A stretch of DNA of 64,000 nucleotides from Ferrimonas kyonanensis DSM 18153 (GTDB lineage Bacteria > Pseudomonadota > Gammaproteobacteria > Enterobacterales > Shewanellaceae), in NCBI RefSeq assembly GCF_000425405.1, contig NZ_AUDJ01000014.1:1-64000 (forward strand), read 5' to 3'. Position numbers and translations under genes: made by a program. Positions within the stretch are counted from its first letter, which is position 1, and the number at the start of each line of letters is the position of its first letter. The notes beneath the pieces were generated by a model. It saw nothing but the letters and a program-made list of their open reading frames with translations, had not been told where the DNA came from and did not search any database. Shown piece by piece: positions 9,035 to 16,623 of the stretch.

Positions 9035-10758
9035 TGACCCTGATCCATGGTCAGTTGCTGGCTCTGGCAGTGTCGATGTTCTTCGGGCTGGTGTTTACCC
9101 GCCTGAGGCCGGTGCTGTTGTTCAGCGGCACTGCCATCGCCCTGGTGTTGATGCAGCAGCTGGACGTGGCCCGGCTGTTGACTCTGGCGGCCAATCCGGC
9201 GGTCATCAGCCTGCTGCTGTTGCTGCTGGTGTCGGCAGGCATCGAGAAGACCCGTCTGCTGGCCTGGCTCAGTCAGTTCCTGTTTCGCCGTTCCTACGCC
9301 AGCACCCTGATGCGAATGGGGGCCGGTACCATGGTGTCGTCGGCGTTTCTGAATAACACCGCGGTGGTGGCGGCCTTGATGGGGCGGGTGCACAGCAACC
9401 CGGATCACTCGCCGTCACGGCTGCTGTTACCGCTGTCGTATGCGGCCATCCTCGGTGGCACCCTGACCCTGGTGGGCACCTCCACCAACCTGATTGTGAA
9501 CAGCTTTCTGGTGGAGGCCGGTAAGCCGTCGCTGGCACTGTTTGATTTTTTGCCGGTGGGGCTGGTGGCGTGTTCGGTGGGACTGGTGTTACTGGTGCTG
9601 CTGTCGGCCTGGCTGCCTCGCCATCCGCGTCAGGCGCAGCAGGAGGATCCCTACTTTATTGAAGCCAAGGTGCAACCGGACAGTCCGCTGGTGGGGCGCT
9701 CGGTGCAGGCCAACGGCCTGCGCGCCTTGGAGGGACTGTTTTTGGCTGAAGTGGTTCGGGGGCAGAGGCTGATCTCGCCGCTGAGTCCGGACACGGTGCT
9801 GGAGGCTGGCGACAAGCTGGTGTTTTGCGGCGATGTTCGGCGGGTCACTGTGCTGCAGCGGTTCCGCGGCCTGACCCTGTTCGCCTCGGCGCAGGGGCAG
9901 TTGGATCGTACCCTGACCGAGGTGATTGTCAGCCCGACCTCCGCCATCGTCGGCCAAACCCTGAAATCGGTAGAGTTTCGGGCCCGGTTCGATGCGGCGG
10001 TGGTGGCGATGCGACGCCGGGGCGAACGTTTATCCGGCAAGCTGGGCCAGATCCCGATTCAGGCGGGTGATGTGCTGGTGCTGGCGGTGGGGCAGGGGTT
10101 TGATCACTCCCGCGTCAGTCGAAACTTCTTTGTGATTGGCAATGCCCAGTTGTCTGCCACCCTGACCCCGTTGCAGGAGTGGATCGCCATCGGCGGTTTT
10201 GTGTCGGTGCTGGCGCTGAGTGCTTTCGGAGCCATTGAGTTGGTTGCCGGGCTGGCGGTGCTGCTGATGCTGATGCTCACCAGCGGCGTGCTCAGCGGCC
10301 AGGACGTTCGCCAGCGTTTTCCATTTGAGATCTGGATGATCATCACCGGGGCTCTGGCCATCGCCGACAGTGTATTGCAGTCCGGCCTGGCGTTGGTGGC
10401 TTCCAACTGGCTGCATCAACTGTTCAATGGTCAGGGGGTGATGGTGGCGTTTGTCGGGGTCTACCTGGTGGCGCTGATTCTGACCGAACTGATGACCAAC
10501 AACGCCGCCGCCGCGCTGGCGTTGCCATTGGCGCTGGGGTTGGCAGACGCCTTCGGGGTCAGCGCCATGCCGTTTGTGATGGCGGTTGCCTATGGGGCCA
10601 GTGCCAGTTTTATCAGCCCGTTCAGTTATCAGACCAACCTGATGGTGATGAGCCTGGGCGATTATCGTAAGCGTGATTATCTGAGGCTGGGGCTGCCCAT
10701 GTCGCTGGCCTACAGCGCGGCGGTGCTGCTGACTACGCCGCTGTTTTTTCCATTTTGA
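9034..10758 (+). CDS. DASS/SLC13-family permease with two RCK_C (TrkA-C) domains, probable sulfate transporter
   Basis: A 574-residue inner-membrane permease of the divalent anion:sodium symporter type. Two blocks of membrane helices (about residues 1-190 and 380-574) carry the family Ser-Asn-Thr-like signatures [20 protein letters not shown] and [14 protein letters not shown]. Between them, about residues 205-370, are two cytoplasmic TrkA-C/RCK_C domains, a known arrangement in this family. Its ATG overlaps the cysN stop (TAATG), so the two are translationally coupled. No other sulfate importer is in the operon, so I infer that it imports sulfate. Thiosulfate or another oxyanion remains possible. 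Confidence 0.85.
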   Translation: MTLIHGQLLALAVSMFFGLVFTRLRPVLLFSGTAIALVLMQQLDVARLLTLAANPAVISLLLLLLVSAGIEKTRLLAWLSQFLFRRSYASTLMRMGAGTMVSSAFLNNTAVVAALMGRVHSNPDHSPSRLLLPLSYAAILGGTLTLVGTSTNLIVNSFLVEAGKPSLALFDFLPVGLVACSVGLVLLVLLSAWLPRHPRQAQQEDPYFIEAKVQPDSPLVGRSVQANGLRALEGLFLAEVVRGQRLISPLSPDTVLEAGDKLVFCGDVRRVTVLQRFRGLTLFASAQGQLDRTLTEVIVSPTSAIVGQTLKSVEFRARFDAAVVAMRRRGERLSGKLGQIPIQAGDVLVLAVGQGFDHSRVSRNFFVIGNAQLSATLTPLQEWIAIGGFVSVLALSAFGAIELVAGLAVLLMLMLTSGVLSGQDVRQRFPFEIWMIITGALAIADSVLQSGLALVASNWLHQLFNGQGVMVAFVGVYLVALILTELMTNNAAAALALPLALGLADAFGVSAMPFVMAVAYGASASFISPFSYQTNLMVMSLGDYRKRDYLRLGLPMSLAYSAAVLLTTPLFFPF

Positions 10759-10765
10759 GGTGAGT

Positions 10766-11365
10766 ATGACCAACAACCTGACCTGGCATGACCACGCGGT
10801 AACGCCAGAACAACGGCAACAACTTAAGGGCCACGGCAGTGCCCTATTGTGGTTCACCGGCCTGAGTGGCTCGGGCAAGTCGACGCTGGCCAACGCCCTG
10901 GAGCGGCGCCTGATTGCCATGGGGGTGCACAGTTTTCTGTTGGATGGGGACAACGTGCGGCTGGGACTGAATCAAGACTTAGGTTTTGGTGACGCCGATC
11001 GTGAGGAGAACATTCGTCGTATCGGCGAAGTGGGGAAGCTGTTCGTCAGCGCCGGGACCTTGTGTTTGTCGGCTTTCATCTCGCCGTTTCAGGCGGATCG
11101 GCAGCGGGTTCGGGCGGCACTGCCCGCCGGACAGTTTATTGAGGTGTTTGTGGACGCGCCGCTGGCGGTGTGTGAGCAGCGGGATCCTAAAGGGTTGTAT
11201 CAAAAGGCCCGTGCCGGCGAGATTGCCAATTTTACCGGCATTGATTCCGACTATGAGGCGCCGAATGAGGCGGAGATCCATATACGGACCGACCAACTTG
11301 ACACCGAGGCTGCCGTTGACAAGATGGTGGCTTATCTGACCCAACGTGGAATTTTGCCCTCATGA
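10766..11365 (+). CDS. cysC: Adenylylsulfate kinase
   Basis: Phosphorylates APS at the 3' position to PAPS, the second step of sulfate activation. About 199 residues. The P-loop is [11 protein letters not shown] (about residue 35) and the APS-kinase motif [15 protein letters not shown] follows. The ATG at 10766 has GAGGTG just upstream and is preferred over a GTG six bases earlier. It begins 7 bp after the permease stop, and its end overlaps the start of cysQ by 4 bp, so the genes are probably co-translated. Confidence 0.95.
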   Translation: MTNNLTWHDHAVTPEQRQQLKGHGSALLWFTGLSGSGKSTLANALERRLIAMGVHSFLLDGDNVRLGLNQDLGFGDADREENIRRIGEVGKLFVSAGTLCLSAFISPFQADRQRVRAALPAGQFIEVFVDAPLAVCEQRDPKGLYQKARAGEIANFTGIDSDYEAPNEAEIHIRTDQLDTEAAVDKMVAYLTQRGILPS

Positions 11366-12144
11366 CCCTGGAACCTTTAGACCGGCATCAGCAGCAACTG
11401 CTGCTGTCACAGATGATCGTGGTGGCCCGGCAGGCGGGCGAAGCGGCGATGGCCCATTATGGCCAGCCGCAGACCCGCTATAAGCAAGACGACAGTCCGC
11501 TGACTCAGGCGGATCTGGCCAGTCACCAGGCCCTGGTTCAGGGCATCCGCGACTGGGGCAACCCCTGGCCGGTGTTGTCGGAGGAGGCCGGCTTGGCGCC
11601 GTGGGAACTGCGGCGGCAGTGGCAACGCTATTGGTTGTTGGATCCGGTTGACGGCACCAAGGAGTTCATCGCCGAAAATGGCGAGTTCACCATCAATATC
11701 GCGCTGATCGAGCAAGGCGTGCCGCTGCTTGGGGTGGTGGTGGCACCGGCGCTGGGGAAACTCTACAGTGGTGGCCGGGACCTGGGGGCCTGGCTGGAAG
11801 ACGAGTCCGGTCTGCGGGCCATTAGCGGTGGCCAGTGCGGCGCGGTGCCCAGAGTGGTGACCAGTCGCTCTCACCCCTCGGCCGAATTGGCACAGTGGTT
11901 AAGCCGTTATCCCAAGGTATCACTGGTTGAGGTGGGCAGTTCGTTAAAGCTGTGTCTGTTGGCCGAAGGCAAGGCGGATCTGTACCCCAGGTTGGGCCCG
12001 ACCAGCGAGTGGGACATTGCGGCGGCACACGCGGTGCTGGAAGGGGCCGGAGGCAGCGTTCGTACCCTGGATGACCAGCCGCTGGGTTACAACGGCAAGG
12101 CCTCGGTGCTTAACCCGCACTTCATCGCTCGCAGCGACGGATAA
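11362..12144 (+). CDS. cysQ: 3'(2'),5'-bisphosphate nucleotidase
   Basis: Mg-dependent phosphatase of the inositol-monophosphatase fold that hydrolyses PAP, the by-product of PAPS reduction, to AMP. 260 residues. The metal-binding motifs are LSEEAG (about residue 73), [12 protein letters not shown] and [17 protein letters not shown]. It overlaps cysC by 4 bp and is the last gene of the sulfate operon. No strong plus-strand terminator is its own: the hairpin that follows has its T-tract on the minus strand and belongs to the converging small RNA. Confidence 0.95.
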   Translation: MTLEPLDRHQQQLLLSQMIVVARQAGEAAMAHYGQPQTRYKQDDSPLTQADLASHQALVQGIRDWGNPWPVLSEEAGLAPWELRRQWQRYWLLDPVDGTKEFIAENGEFTINIALIEQGVPLLGVVVAPALGKLYSGGRDLGAWLEDESGLRAISGGQCGAVPRVVTSRSHPSAELAQWLSRYPKVSLVEVGSSLKLCLLAEGKADLYPRLGPTSEWDIAAAHAVLEGAGGSVRTLDDQPLGYNGKASVLNPHFIARSDG

Positions 12145-12219
12145 AAAAAACCACCTTAAAAAAGGTGGTTAAATATAATGGAGATGATGATGAAACAAAT
12201 TTCAGTTCAAATTTGTTAC
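12143..12219 (-). ncRNA. MicA-like candidate sRNA, copy 0
   Basis: Predicted 77-nt transcript on the minus strand between a UPF0149-like gene and cysQ. It shares with five plus-strand units at 14.5-16.5 kb a start at GTAAC, the core GTTTCATCATCATCTCC (12182-12195 region) and a terminal hairpin (AACCACCTT/AAGGTGGTT, 12149-12170) followed on this strand by eight T. Unlike the others it has an extra 5' hairpin, AACAAATTT / AAATTTGTT, immediately before the core. No open reading frame of note lies in it. The transcript is inferred from promoter, terminator and paralogy; it has not been observed. Confidence 0.78.
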
Positions 12220-12224
12220 ATAAG

Positions 12225-12252
12225 GTCAGAGTCTCCATTGCTGCGTTAGTTC
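12225..12252 (-). promoter_or_regulatory. Sigma-E-like promoter of sRNA copy 0
   Basis: On the minus strand GAACTA (12252-12247), 16 bases, TCTGAC (12230-12225), then GTAAC six bases on. E. coli sigma-E (RpoE) promoters read GAACTT-N16-TCTGA. Confidence 0.75.
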
Positions 12253-12317
12253 AAATTTTTACCCATCTTTTTCGATATTTTTTCGCGCTATTTATTTCTT
12301 CTTTTGCCTTCATGCAC

Positions 12318-13706
12318 TTAGCCACAGCACTTTTTGTACTTCTTGCCACTTCCGCAGGGGCAGGGATCGTTTCGGCCAGTGGTTTTGCCGTGAGTCGCGG
12401 TGATCGTGGAGTCTGGCTCGGTGTCCACCGGGCGCTTATCACCCTGCTGGTAGCGCTGGAACAGCTGTTGGATCAGCGTCGTCGCGCCGGGCCAGCCGCC
12501 TTGGGGCAGACTGGGTCCACAGGCATCCGGCCAGGGGCCTCCCAGTGCGCTCTGCTGAGACTGGGGTAACTGCTTGGCGACGCCTCTGGCCAGTGAGCGC
12601 AGCTCGTTGGCCTGAGCGGCGGCACCGCCGAGCAGCGGTGATAATGCCTCGCCGAGGCGGGCGTCAGTCAGTTGCGCTTGCTGATGCAGCCAGGCGAGGG
12701 CGCCCAGGCACAGGCTGCGCGCCTGAGTATCGAGCTGCTCTTGTTTCAACAGGCCCATCAAGTACCCTGGCGCCTGATTGAACAGCTGCCCCAGGCATTG
12801 AGCCAGCGCCGCATAGTGGTGCTCAAACAGCCGGGCCATCGGGCTGTCGGTGTGCCAATGAAAGCGCAGCAGGGTATCGATGGCATCGCGAACATCCTGA
12901 TGGGCGTTGGCGTCAGCCAGGCACCACAGGCTGTGCCAGTGACCGATGTAGTCCTGATTGTTCAGATCGATTTGCGGTGCATCCACAAACAGCTGCAACT
13001 CCTCCTGAGCCAGTTTTACCAGCAGTGGCGAGGGCGGCTGCAGTTCGTTCAACAGCGCTTCGGGCAGGTCGCCGGTATGCAGCGTCAGTTGCTCAATCAG
13101 GGATTCATGCTCCATGAGCTGGTTGTCTGCGTCCGGGTGTTGGCCCAGAAACAGGGCGGCGGCCTGATTGATCACTTCACACAGGTGGCGTCGAACCTGT
13201 CTGGCTTCGGCGATGAATGCCGCGTCATCGAGTCCGTTTTGTTGGCAGTGGGCCTGGACCTGATGCAGGTTGGCAAAAAAGCAGCCATAGCTGGCAAAGG
13301 CTGCGATGGTGGGCTGCAGATCGGGATCCTGATGATCCAGTTGCTCCATCACCAGCGGCAGGCCGTGCTCAAACCCGGCGGCCCACTGGGCCAGGGGCGA
13401 GTCTGGGGCAAAGCCTCGCAGTGGCTCAGCCTGGGGCAGGCGGCATTGGCTGGGCAGTACCAGAGCCTGAGTTTTGAGTGCCGCGGCGGCCTGCTGATAC
13501 AACTGCACCAGCGCCGGACTCAGATCGTCATCCAGGGCCTGCTCCGGGCCCAGCAGAATCGCCAGCCAATGGCTGGGTAATACCGGCGTCGGCGCACAGA
13601 CAACGGCGCTGATAAAGCCATGCAGATAGTAGTAGTTCAGGCTGGCTTCGCAGGGAAGCGGCAGACGATTGATGGCGTGACGGAGTTTTTGCGGTGAAAG
13701 TGACAT
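12318..13706 (-). CDS. UPF0149 (YecA/YgfB)-like protein with C-terminal SEC-C motif
   Basis: A 462-residue protein of unknown function. The N-terminus (YYYLHGFISAVVCAP, about residues 26-40) matches the UPF0149/YgfB-YecA signature. The middle is helical. The last residues, GRNDPCPCGSGKKYKKCCG, form a SEC-C zinc-binding motif as found at the C-terminus of SecA and YecA. The ATG at 13706 (MSLSPQKL) is taken as the start; an in-frame extension to 13760 looks non-coding. Its 3' end is followed by the promoter of sRNA copy 0 on the same strand. YecA-type proteins have been linked to the ribosome or Sec pathway, but this protein is larger and its role is not inferable. Confidence 0.8.
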   Translation of the reverse strand: MSLSPQKLRHAINRLPLPCEASLNYYYLHGFISAVVCAPTPVLPSHWLAILLGPEQALDDDLSPALVQLYQQAAAALKTQALVLPSQCRLPQAEPLRGFAPDSPLAQWAAGFEHGLPLVMEQLDHQDPDLQPTIAAFASYGCFFANLHQVQAHCQQNGLDDAAFIAEARQVRRHLCEVINQAAALFLGQHPDADNQLMEHESLIEQLTLHTGDLPEALLNELQPPSPLLVKLAQEELQLFVDAPQIDLNNQDYIGHWHSLWCLADANAHQDVRDAIDTLLRFHWHTDSPMARLFEHHYAALAQCLGQLFNQAPGYLMGLLKQEQLDTQARSLCLGALAWLHQQAQLTDARLGEALSPLLGGAAAQANELRSLARGVAKQLPQSQQSALGGPWPDACGPSLPQGGWPGATTLIQQLFQRYQQGDKRPVDTEPDSTITATHGKTTGRNDPCPCGSGKKYKKCCG

Positions 13707-13875
13707 AGTGATCGACTGGCAGTGAAAAATGCAGCGGTTAGCTGATGAGGCGCCGATCATAGCAGATTGCGCCGTTCGGTGAGGCGAGGAATTTACCCGA
13801 CTTTACCCTGGGTTGACGTTGGTTGAAGTTGACGGCGTTAGGCTTACCGTTAACAGGGTGCACTCAGGAGGACCT

Positions 13876-14361
13876 ATGCAACGTGTTATCGCACTGATTG
13901 TGACCGCCACACTGCTGGTCAGCCCGGCACTGCAGGCCAAACCTCATTCGGGGAAGGCCCATAAGGGCAAGAATGTCATCATCGTGAAGCCGGGGTATCA
14001 CCATAAACCCTATCGAAACCACTACTCTTATCATCGTCATGAGTTGGCGCGGATCGCCACCTTTGCGGTGTTCGCCGGAGTGACCTATGCCATTGTCGAT
14101 AACGCCTATTATCGCCAGCAGGGGGACAGCTATGTGTACGTGGCTCAGCCTCCTGCAGGCAGTTATCAGGTGCTGTCTGGTGAGCCCCAGCCGGTGTTAG
14201 CCGCTCCGGAGTATGCACTCGGACAGCGGGTGCAACGATTGCCGGCAGACAGCCGGGCCGTGACGGTGGATGGGGTGTCGTACCGGGAGCATGAGGGCGT
14301 CTGGTTTGCGCCGTTGCAGGGAGGTAGCGGGTACGTGGTAACGACATCGCCGTTGAACTGA
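13876..14361 (+). CDS. Exported DUF6515-like protein
   Basis: 161 residues with an N-terminal signal peptide (MQRVIALIVTATLLVSPALQA, cleavage about residue 21). A His/Lys/Tyr-rich stretch follows, then a hydrophobic segment at about 57-72 (IATFAVFAGVTYAIV), then a C-terminal domain with VDGVSYREHEGVWF and GSGYVVTTSP. That pattern of Tyr/Gly-rich strands is typical of DUF6515 periplasmic proteins of unknown function. AGGAGG at 13867 fixes the ATG start. No operon partner; the downstream region is the sRNA cluster. Confidence 0.7.
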   Translation: MQRVIALIVTATLLVSPALQAKPHSGKAHKGKNVIIVKPGYHHKPYRNHYSYHRHELARIATFAVFAGVTYAIVDNAYYRQQGDSYVYVAQPPAGSYQVLSGEPQPVLAAPEYALGQRVQRLPADSRAVTVDGVSYREHEGVWFAPLQGGSGYVVTTSPLN

Positions 14362-14465
14362 CCGGAAGTTACAGTGATAGGTGATTGTAATGTGTTGATT
14401 TTAATGACCTTTGGCTCCTGTTTCAGCCAGGGGTGAAAAAATTGGTGATTTTTTTCATGACGGCT

Positions 14466-14493
14466 GAACTTTTGTTGTTTTTTCCGCTCTATA
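14466..14493 (+). promoter_or_regulatory. Sigma-E-like promoter of sRNA copy 1
   Basis: GAACTT (14466-14471), 16 bases, TCTATA (14488-14493), with the predicted start G six bases downstream at 14499. Confidence 0.75.
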
Positions 14494-14498
14494 TAAGG

Positions 14499-14576
14499 GT
14501 AACGAATTCAGTTTCATCATCATCATCTCCTTGAATAAAGTATTCTTCGTCATCTCCTTGAGGTGGCGTTTTTTTT
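14499..14576 (+). ncRNA. MicA-like candidate sRNA, copy 1
   Basis: Predicted 78-nt RNA beginning GTAACGAATTCAG. Its core has four CAT units (TTTCATCATCATCATCTCC) instead of three. The terminator at 14548-14576 is CGTCATCT / AGGTGGCG around a CCTTG loop, with two G-U pairs, then eight T. Reading the 14362-15190 region as protein gives nothing convincing. It is the first of four units in tandem between the DUF6515-like gene and aroG. Confidence 0.82.
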
Positions 14577-14626
14577 GCCCGGATTTTGTTGCCAATAAAA
14601 AAAGCCGGTTTTTTTTCTGACCCGGT

Positions 14627-14654
14627 GAACTTTTCTGATGGCGGCGACTCTATA
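14627..14654 (+). promoter_or_regulatory. Sigma-E-like promoter of sRNA copy 2
   Basis: GAACTT (14627-14632), 16 bases, TCTATA (14649-14654), predicted start G at 14660. The base pair before the -10 box is GAC, as in copies 3 and 4. Confidence 0.78.
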
Positions 14655-14659
14655 TCTCT

Positions 14660-14734
14660 GTAACGAATTTAGTTTCATCATCATCTCTCAGAATTCCTTA
14701 TTCTCCGCCATCTCCTTGAGATGGCGTTTTTTTT
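14660..14734 (+). ncRNA. MicA-like candidate sRNA, copy 2
   Basis: Predicted 75-nt RNA: GTAACGAATTTAG, core TTTCATCATCATCTCT, a GAATTC-containing linker, then the terminator 14706-14734 (CGCCATCT / AGATGGCG, perfect 8-bp stem, loop CCTTG, eight T). The stem differs from copies 3 and 4 at paired positions (ATCT/AGAT against ACCT/AGGT), a compensatory change supporting an RNA structure. Confidence 0.84.
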
Positions 14735-14831
14735 GCTCGCTGTCAGGGCGCCTCTGCCCGCTGGCAGCGGGGCTGCGAGCGCGGTTGGCATTGGGCGAGA
14801 ACAGGAGAAGAAAAAAACGGGGGTTGCTATG

Positions 14832-14859
14832 GAACTTTGGCGACCGGTTCGACTCTATA
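14832..14859 (+). promoter_or_regulatory. Sigma-E-like promoter of sRNA copy 3
   Basis: GAACTT (14832-14837), 16 bases, TCTATA (14854-14859), predicted start G at 14865. Confidence 0.78.
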
Positions 14860-14864
14860 TTTCT

Positions 14865-14938
14865 GTAACGAATTTGGTTTCATCATCATCTCCTGAATTC
14901 CTTAATGTTCGCCACCTGTTTGAGGTGGCGTTTTTTTT
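14865..14938 (+). ncRNA. MicA-like candidate sRNA, copy 3
   Basis: Predicted 74-nt RNA: GTAACGAATTTGG, core TTTCATCATCATCTCC directly followed by TGAATTC, then the terminator 14910-14938 (CGCCACCT / AGGTGGCG, loop GTTTG, eight T). This copy is the closest to E. coli MicA as I remember it: both have TCATCATC, CCTGAATTC and a GCCAC...GTGGC terminator. Confidence 0.85.
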
Positions 14939-15029
14939 GCCAACGGTTCAGGTAAGCGCATTAATGCCGTTGTGGCATTTCATAAGATTCGGATTTTTAA
15001 TTAAATTTAAAAAAATTACTTCGAGGCGT

Positions 15030-15057
15030 GAACTTTTAGGAAACGGAGGACTCTATT
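15030..15057 (+). promoter_or_regulatory. Sigma-E-like promoter of sRNA copy 4
   Basis: GAACTT (15030-15035), 16 bases, TCTATT (15052-15057), predicted start G at 15063. It is preceded by an AT-rich stretch (14995-15020). Confidence 0.76.
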
Positions 15058-15062
15058 GAAAG

Positions 15063-15137
15063 GTAACGAATTTAGTTTCATCATCATCTCCCTGACAGTT
15101 TTGTTGCTCGCCACCTCCTTGAGGTGGCGTTTTTTTT
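15063..15137 (+). ncRNA. MicA-like candidate sRNA, copy 4
   Basis: Predicted 75-nt RNA: GTAACGAATTTAG, core TTTCATCATCATCTCC, linker CTGACAG, then the terminator 15109-15137 (CGCCACCT / AGGTGGCG, loop CCTTG, eight T). It ends 54 bp before the 3' end of the converging aroG gene. Confidence 0.84.
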
Positions 15138-15163
15138 GCTGTCGGGAAAGTGGCCGTCAACGA

Positions 15164-15181
15164 CCCCACTCGGTGGTGGGG
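15164..15181. terminator. Hairpin downstream of aroG
   Basis: CCCCAC, loop TCGGTG, GTGGGG, ten bases beyond the aroG stop. No T-run follows on the minus strand, so termination efficiency is doubtful; it also separates aroG from sRNA copy 4. Confidence 0.45.
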
Positions 15182-15190
15182 CCATCGCAG

Positions 15191-16246
15191 TTAGCGCTGA
15201 CGGCGGGCCCGCACGGCAGTGGCTAACGTTCTGAGAACCGACTCACTGTCATCCCAGCCGATGCAGCCATCGGTAATGCTCTGGCCGTAAGTCAGGCTGT
15301 CGGGCGTGGCGAGATCCTGGCGTCCCTCCACCAGGTGACTCTCAATCATGGCGCCGAAGATATTCTGGTTGCCTGCGGCCAGTTGCTCACACACGTTGTC
15401 GGCCACGTCTAACTGACGCTTGAACTGCTTTTCGCTGTTGGCGTGGCTGAAATCGATCATGATGTTGGCGGGCAGGGCAGCCTGATGCAACTGCTCGGTA
15501 ATGGCGGCCACCTGCTCGGCCTGGTAATTGGGGCTTTTGCCGCCGCGCAGGATGATGTGGCAATCCTGGTTGCCTGTGGTGGACACGATGGCCGAGTGGC
15601 CATACTTGGTGACCGACAGGAAGTGGTGCGGTGCGTTGGCGGAGTTGATGGCATCGATGGCGATTTTGATGGTGCCATCGGTACCGTTTTTAAAGCCCAC
15701 CGGGCAAGAGAGGCCGGAAGCCAGCTCACGGTGAACCTGAGACTCGGTGGTTCGGGCACCGATGGCACCCCAACACATTAGATCGGCCACGTACTGAGGG
15801 GTGATCATATCCAGGAACTCACCGGCGGTCGGCAGTCCCATCTGATTCAACTCCAACAGCAGCTTGCGGGCGGTGCGCAGGCCGTCATTGAGCTTGAAGC
15901 TGTTGTCCAGCAGCGGATCGTTGATCAACCCTTTCCAGCCGACGGTGGTGCGGGGCTTTTCGAAATAGACCCGCATGACGATCTCGAGGTCGTCTTTGAG
16001 TTCTTCCCGTAACACATTGAGCTTGCGGCCGTATTCCAGTGCAGCCTTGGGGTCGTGAATGGAACAGGGGCCGATGACCACCAGCAGGCGGTCGTCCTGA
16101 CGGTTCATCATATTGTGGATGGATTGCCGGGCCTGATAGACGGTGGCGGCGGCGTTGTCGTCCAGGGGAAATCGTTCCAGAATCGCAATGGGGGGTAGCA
16201 GTTCTTTTATTTTATCGATGCGTACGTCATCGGTTTGGTAGTACAT
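15191..16246 (-). CDS. aroG: 3-deoxy-7-phosphoheptulonate (DAHP) synthase, AroG type
   Basis: First enzyme of the shikimate pathway, condensing phosphoenolpyruvate and erythrose 4-phosphate. 351 residues, type I-alpha. The N-terminus MYYQTDDVRIDKIKELLPP is almost that of E. coli AroG, the phenylalanine-sensitive isozyme. Active-site blocks: IGPCSIHDP (about residue 58), RVYFEKPRTTVGWKG, TGARTTESQVHRE-type segment (GARTTESQVHRE), GFKNGTDG and IDFSHANSEK. It is a single gene on the minus strand. sRNA units flank it on both sides, pointing toward its 3' end (copies 1-4) and away from its 5' end (copy 5). Which amino acid inhibits it is inferred only from similarity. Confidence 0.95.
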   Translation of the reverse strand: MYYQTDDVRIDKIKELLPPIAILERFPLDDNAAATVYQARQSIHNMMNRQDDRLLVVIGPCSIHDPKAALEYGRKLNVLREELKDDLEIVMRVYFEKPRTTVGWKGLINDPLLDNSFKLNDGLRTARKLLLELNQMGLPTAGEFLDMITPQYVADLMCWGAIGARTTESQVHRELASGLSCPVGFKNGTDGTIKIAIDAINSANAPHHFLSVTKYGHSAIVSTTGNQDCHIILRGGKSPNYQAEQVAAITEQLHQAALPANIMIDFSHANSEKQFKRQLDVADNVCEQLAAGNQNIFGAMIESHLVEGRQDLATPDSLTYGQSITDGCIGWDDSESVLRTLATAVRARRQR

Positions 16247-16375
16247 AATGCGACTCCAGAATTTAACTATCTAATAAGAATTATAAAATTAATCCACAAG
16301 TGAACCCAAGATGACTGTAAACGCCCCTCTGAATCGATGCAAGCGGCCAAATGTGGATTTTTTTCACTTTTGGCT

Positions 16376-16403
16376 GAACTTTCTGTGGCCTGGGTACTCT
16401 GAC
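16376..16403 (+). promoter_or_regulatory. Sigma-E-like promoter of sRNA copy 5
   Basis: GAACTT (16376-16381), 16 bases, TCTGAC (16398-16403). This is the E. coli RpoE consensus as I know it. Predicted start G at 16410. Confidence 0.78.
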
Positions 16404-16409
16404 TTAACA

Positions 16410-16506
16410 GTAAACACAGTTTCTTTAAGCTTGTTTTCATCATCATCTCCTTTTCTTTGCTACAGATTCAGTACCGCCACTCCCTTTGTTGGAGTGGTTT
16501 TTTTTT
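16410..16506 (+). ncRNA. MicA-like candidate sRNA, copy 5
   Basis: Predicted 97-nt RNA upstream of and divergent from aroG. It begins GTAAACACAG, keeps the core TTTTCATCATCATCTCC (16435-16450) and ends in a terminator at 16477-16506 (CCACTCC / GGAGTGG, loop CTTTGTT, nine T). It is the most diverged copy outside the core, with a longer 5' segment and a different stem sequence. Together with its promoter it fills most of the 377-bp gap 16247-16623. The remaining 16247-16375 presumably holds the aroG promoter, which I could not assign. Confidence 0.8.
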
Positions 16507-16623
16507 GGTTTGTCATCAAGGGTTCATCTTTAGTTTGATATACTGAAGGCAGGTGGTCAGGAGGCGTTCGGAACCCTCCCCGGAATCCGGTTTCCTGTCC
16601 GCTCAGGTGCGAAGGAGGCCAGT

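Noticed and set aside
12149-12170. Hairpin after cysQ as the cysQ terminator
   Set aside because: The eight-T tract lies on the minus strand, and the plus strand continues GGTTAAATATAATGG. It fits better as the terminator of sRNA copy 0, though it may slow cysQ transcripts.
14578-14620. A further degenerate sRNA unit between copies 1 and 2
   Set aside because: CCGG...CCGG followed by T8 is present, but there is no core or separate promoter; it may be a relic.
14638-15059. Short open frames across the sRNA array
   Set aside because: They run through promoters, terminators and T-tracts, lack ribosome sites, and their sequences follow the RNA repeats.
16311-16538. 75-residue open frame over sRNA copy 5
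   Set aside because: It crosses the promoter and terminator and looks like no protein.
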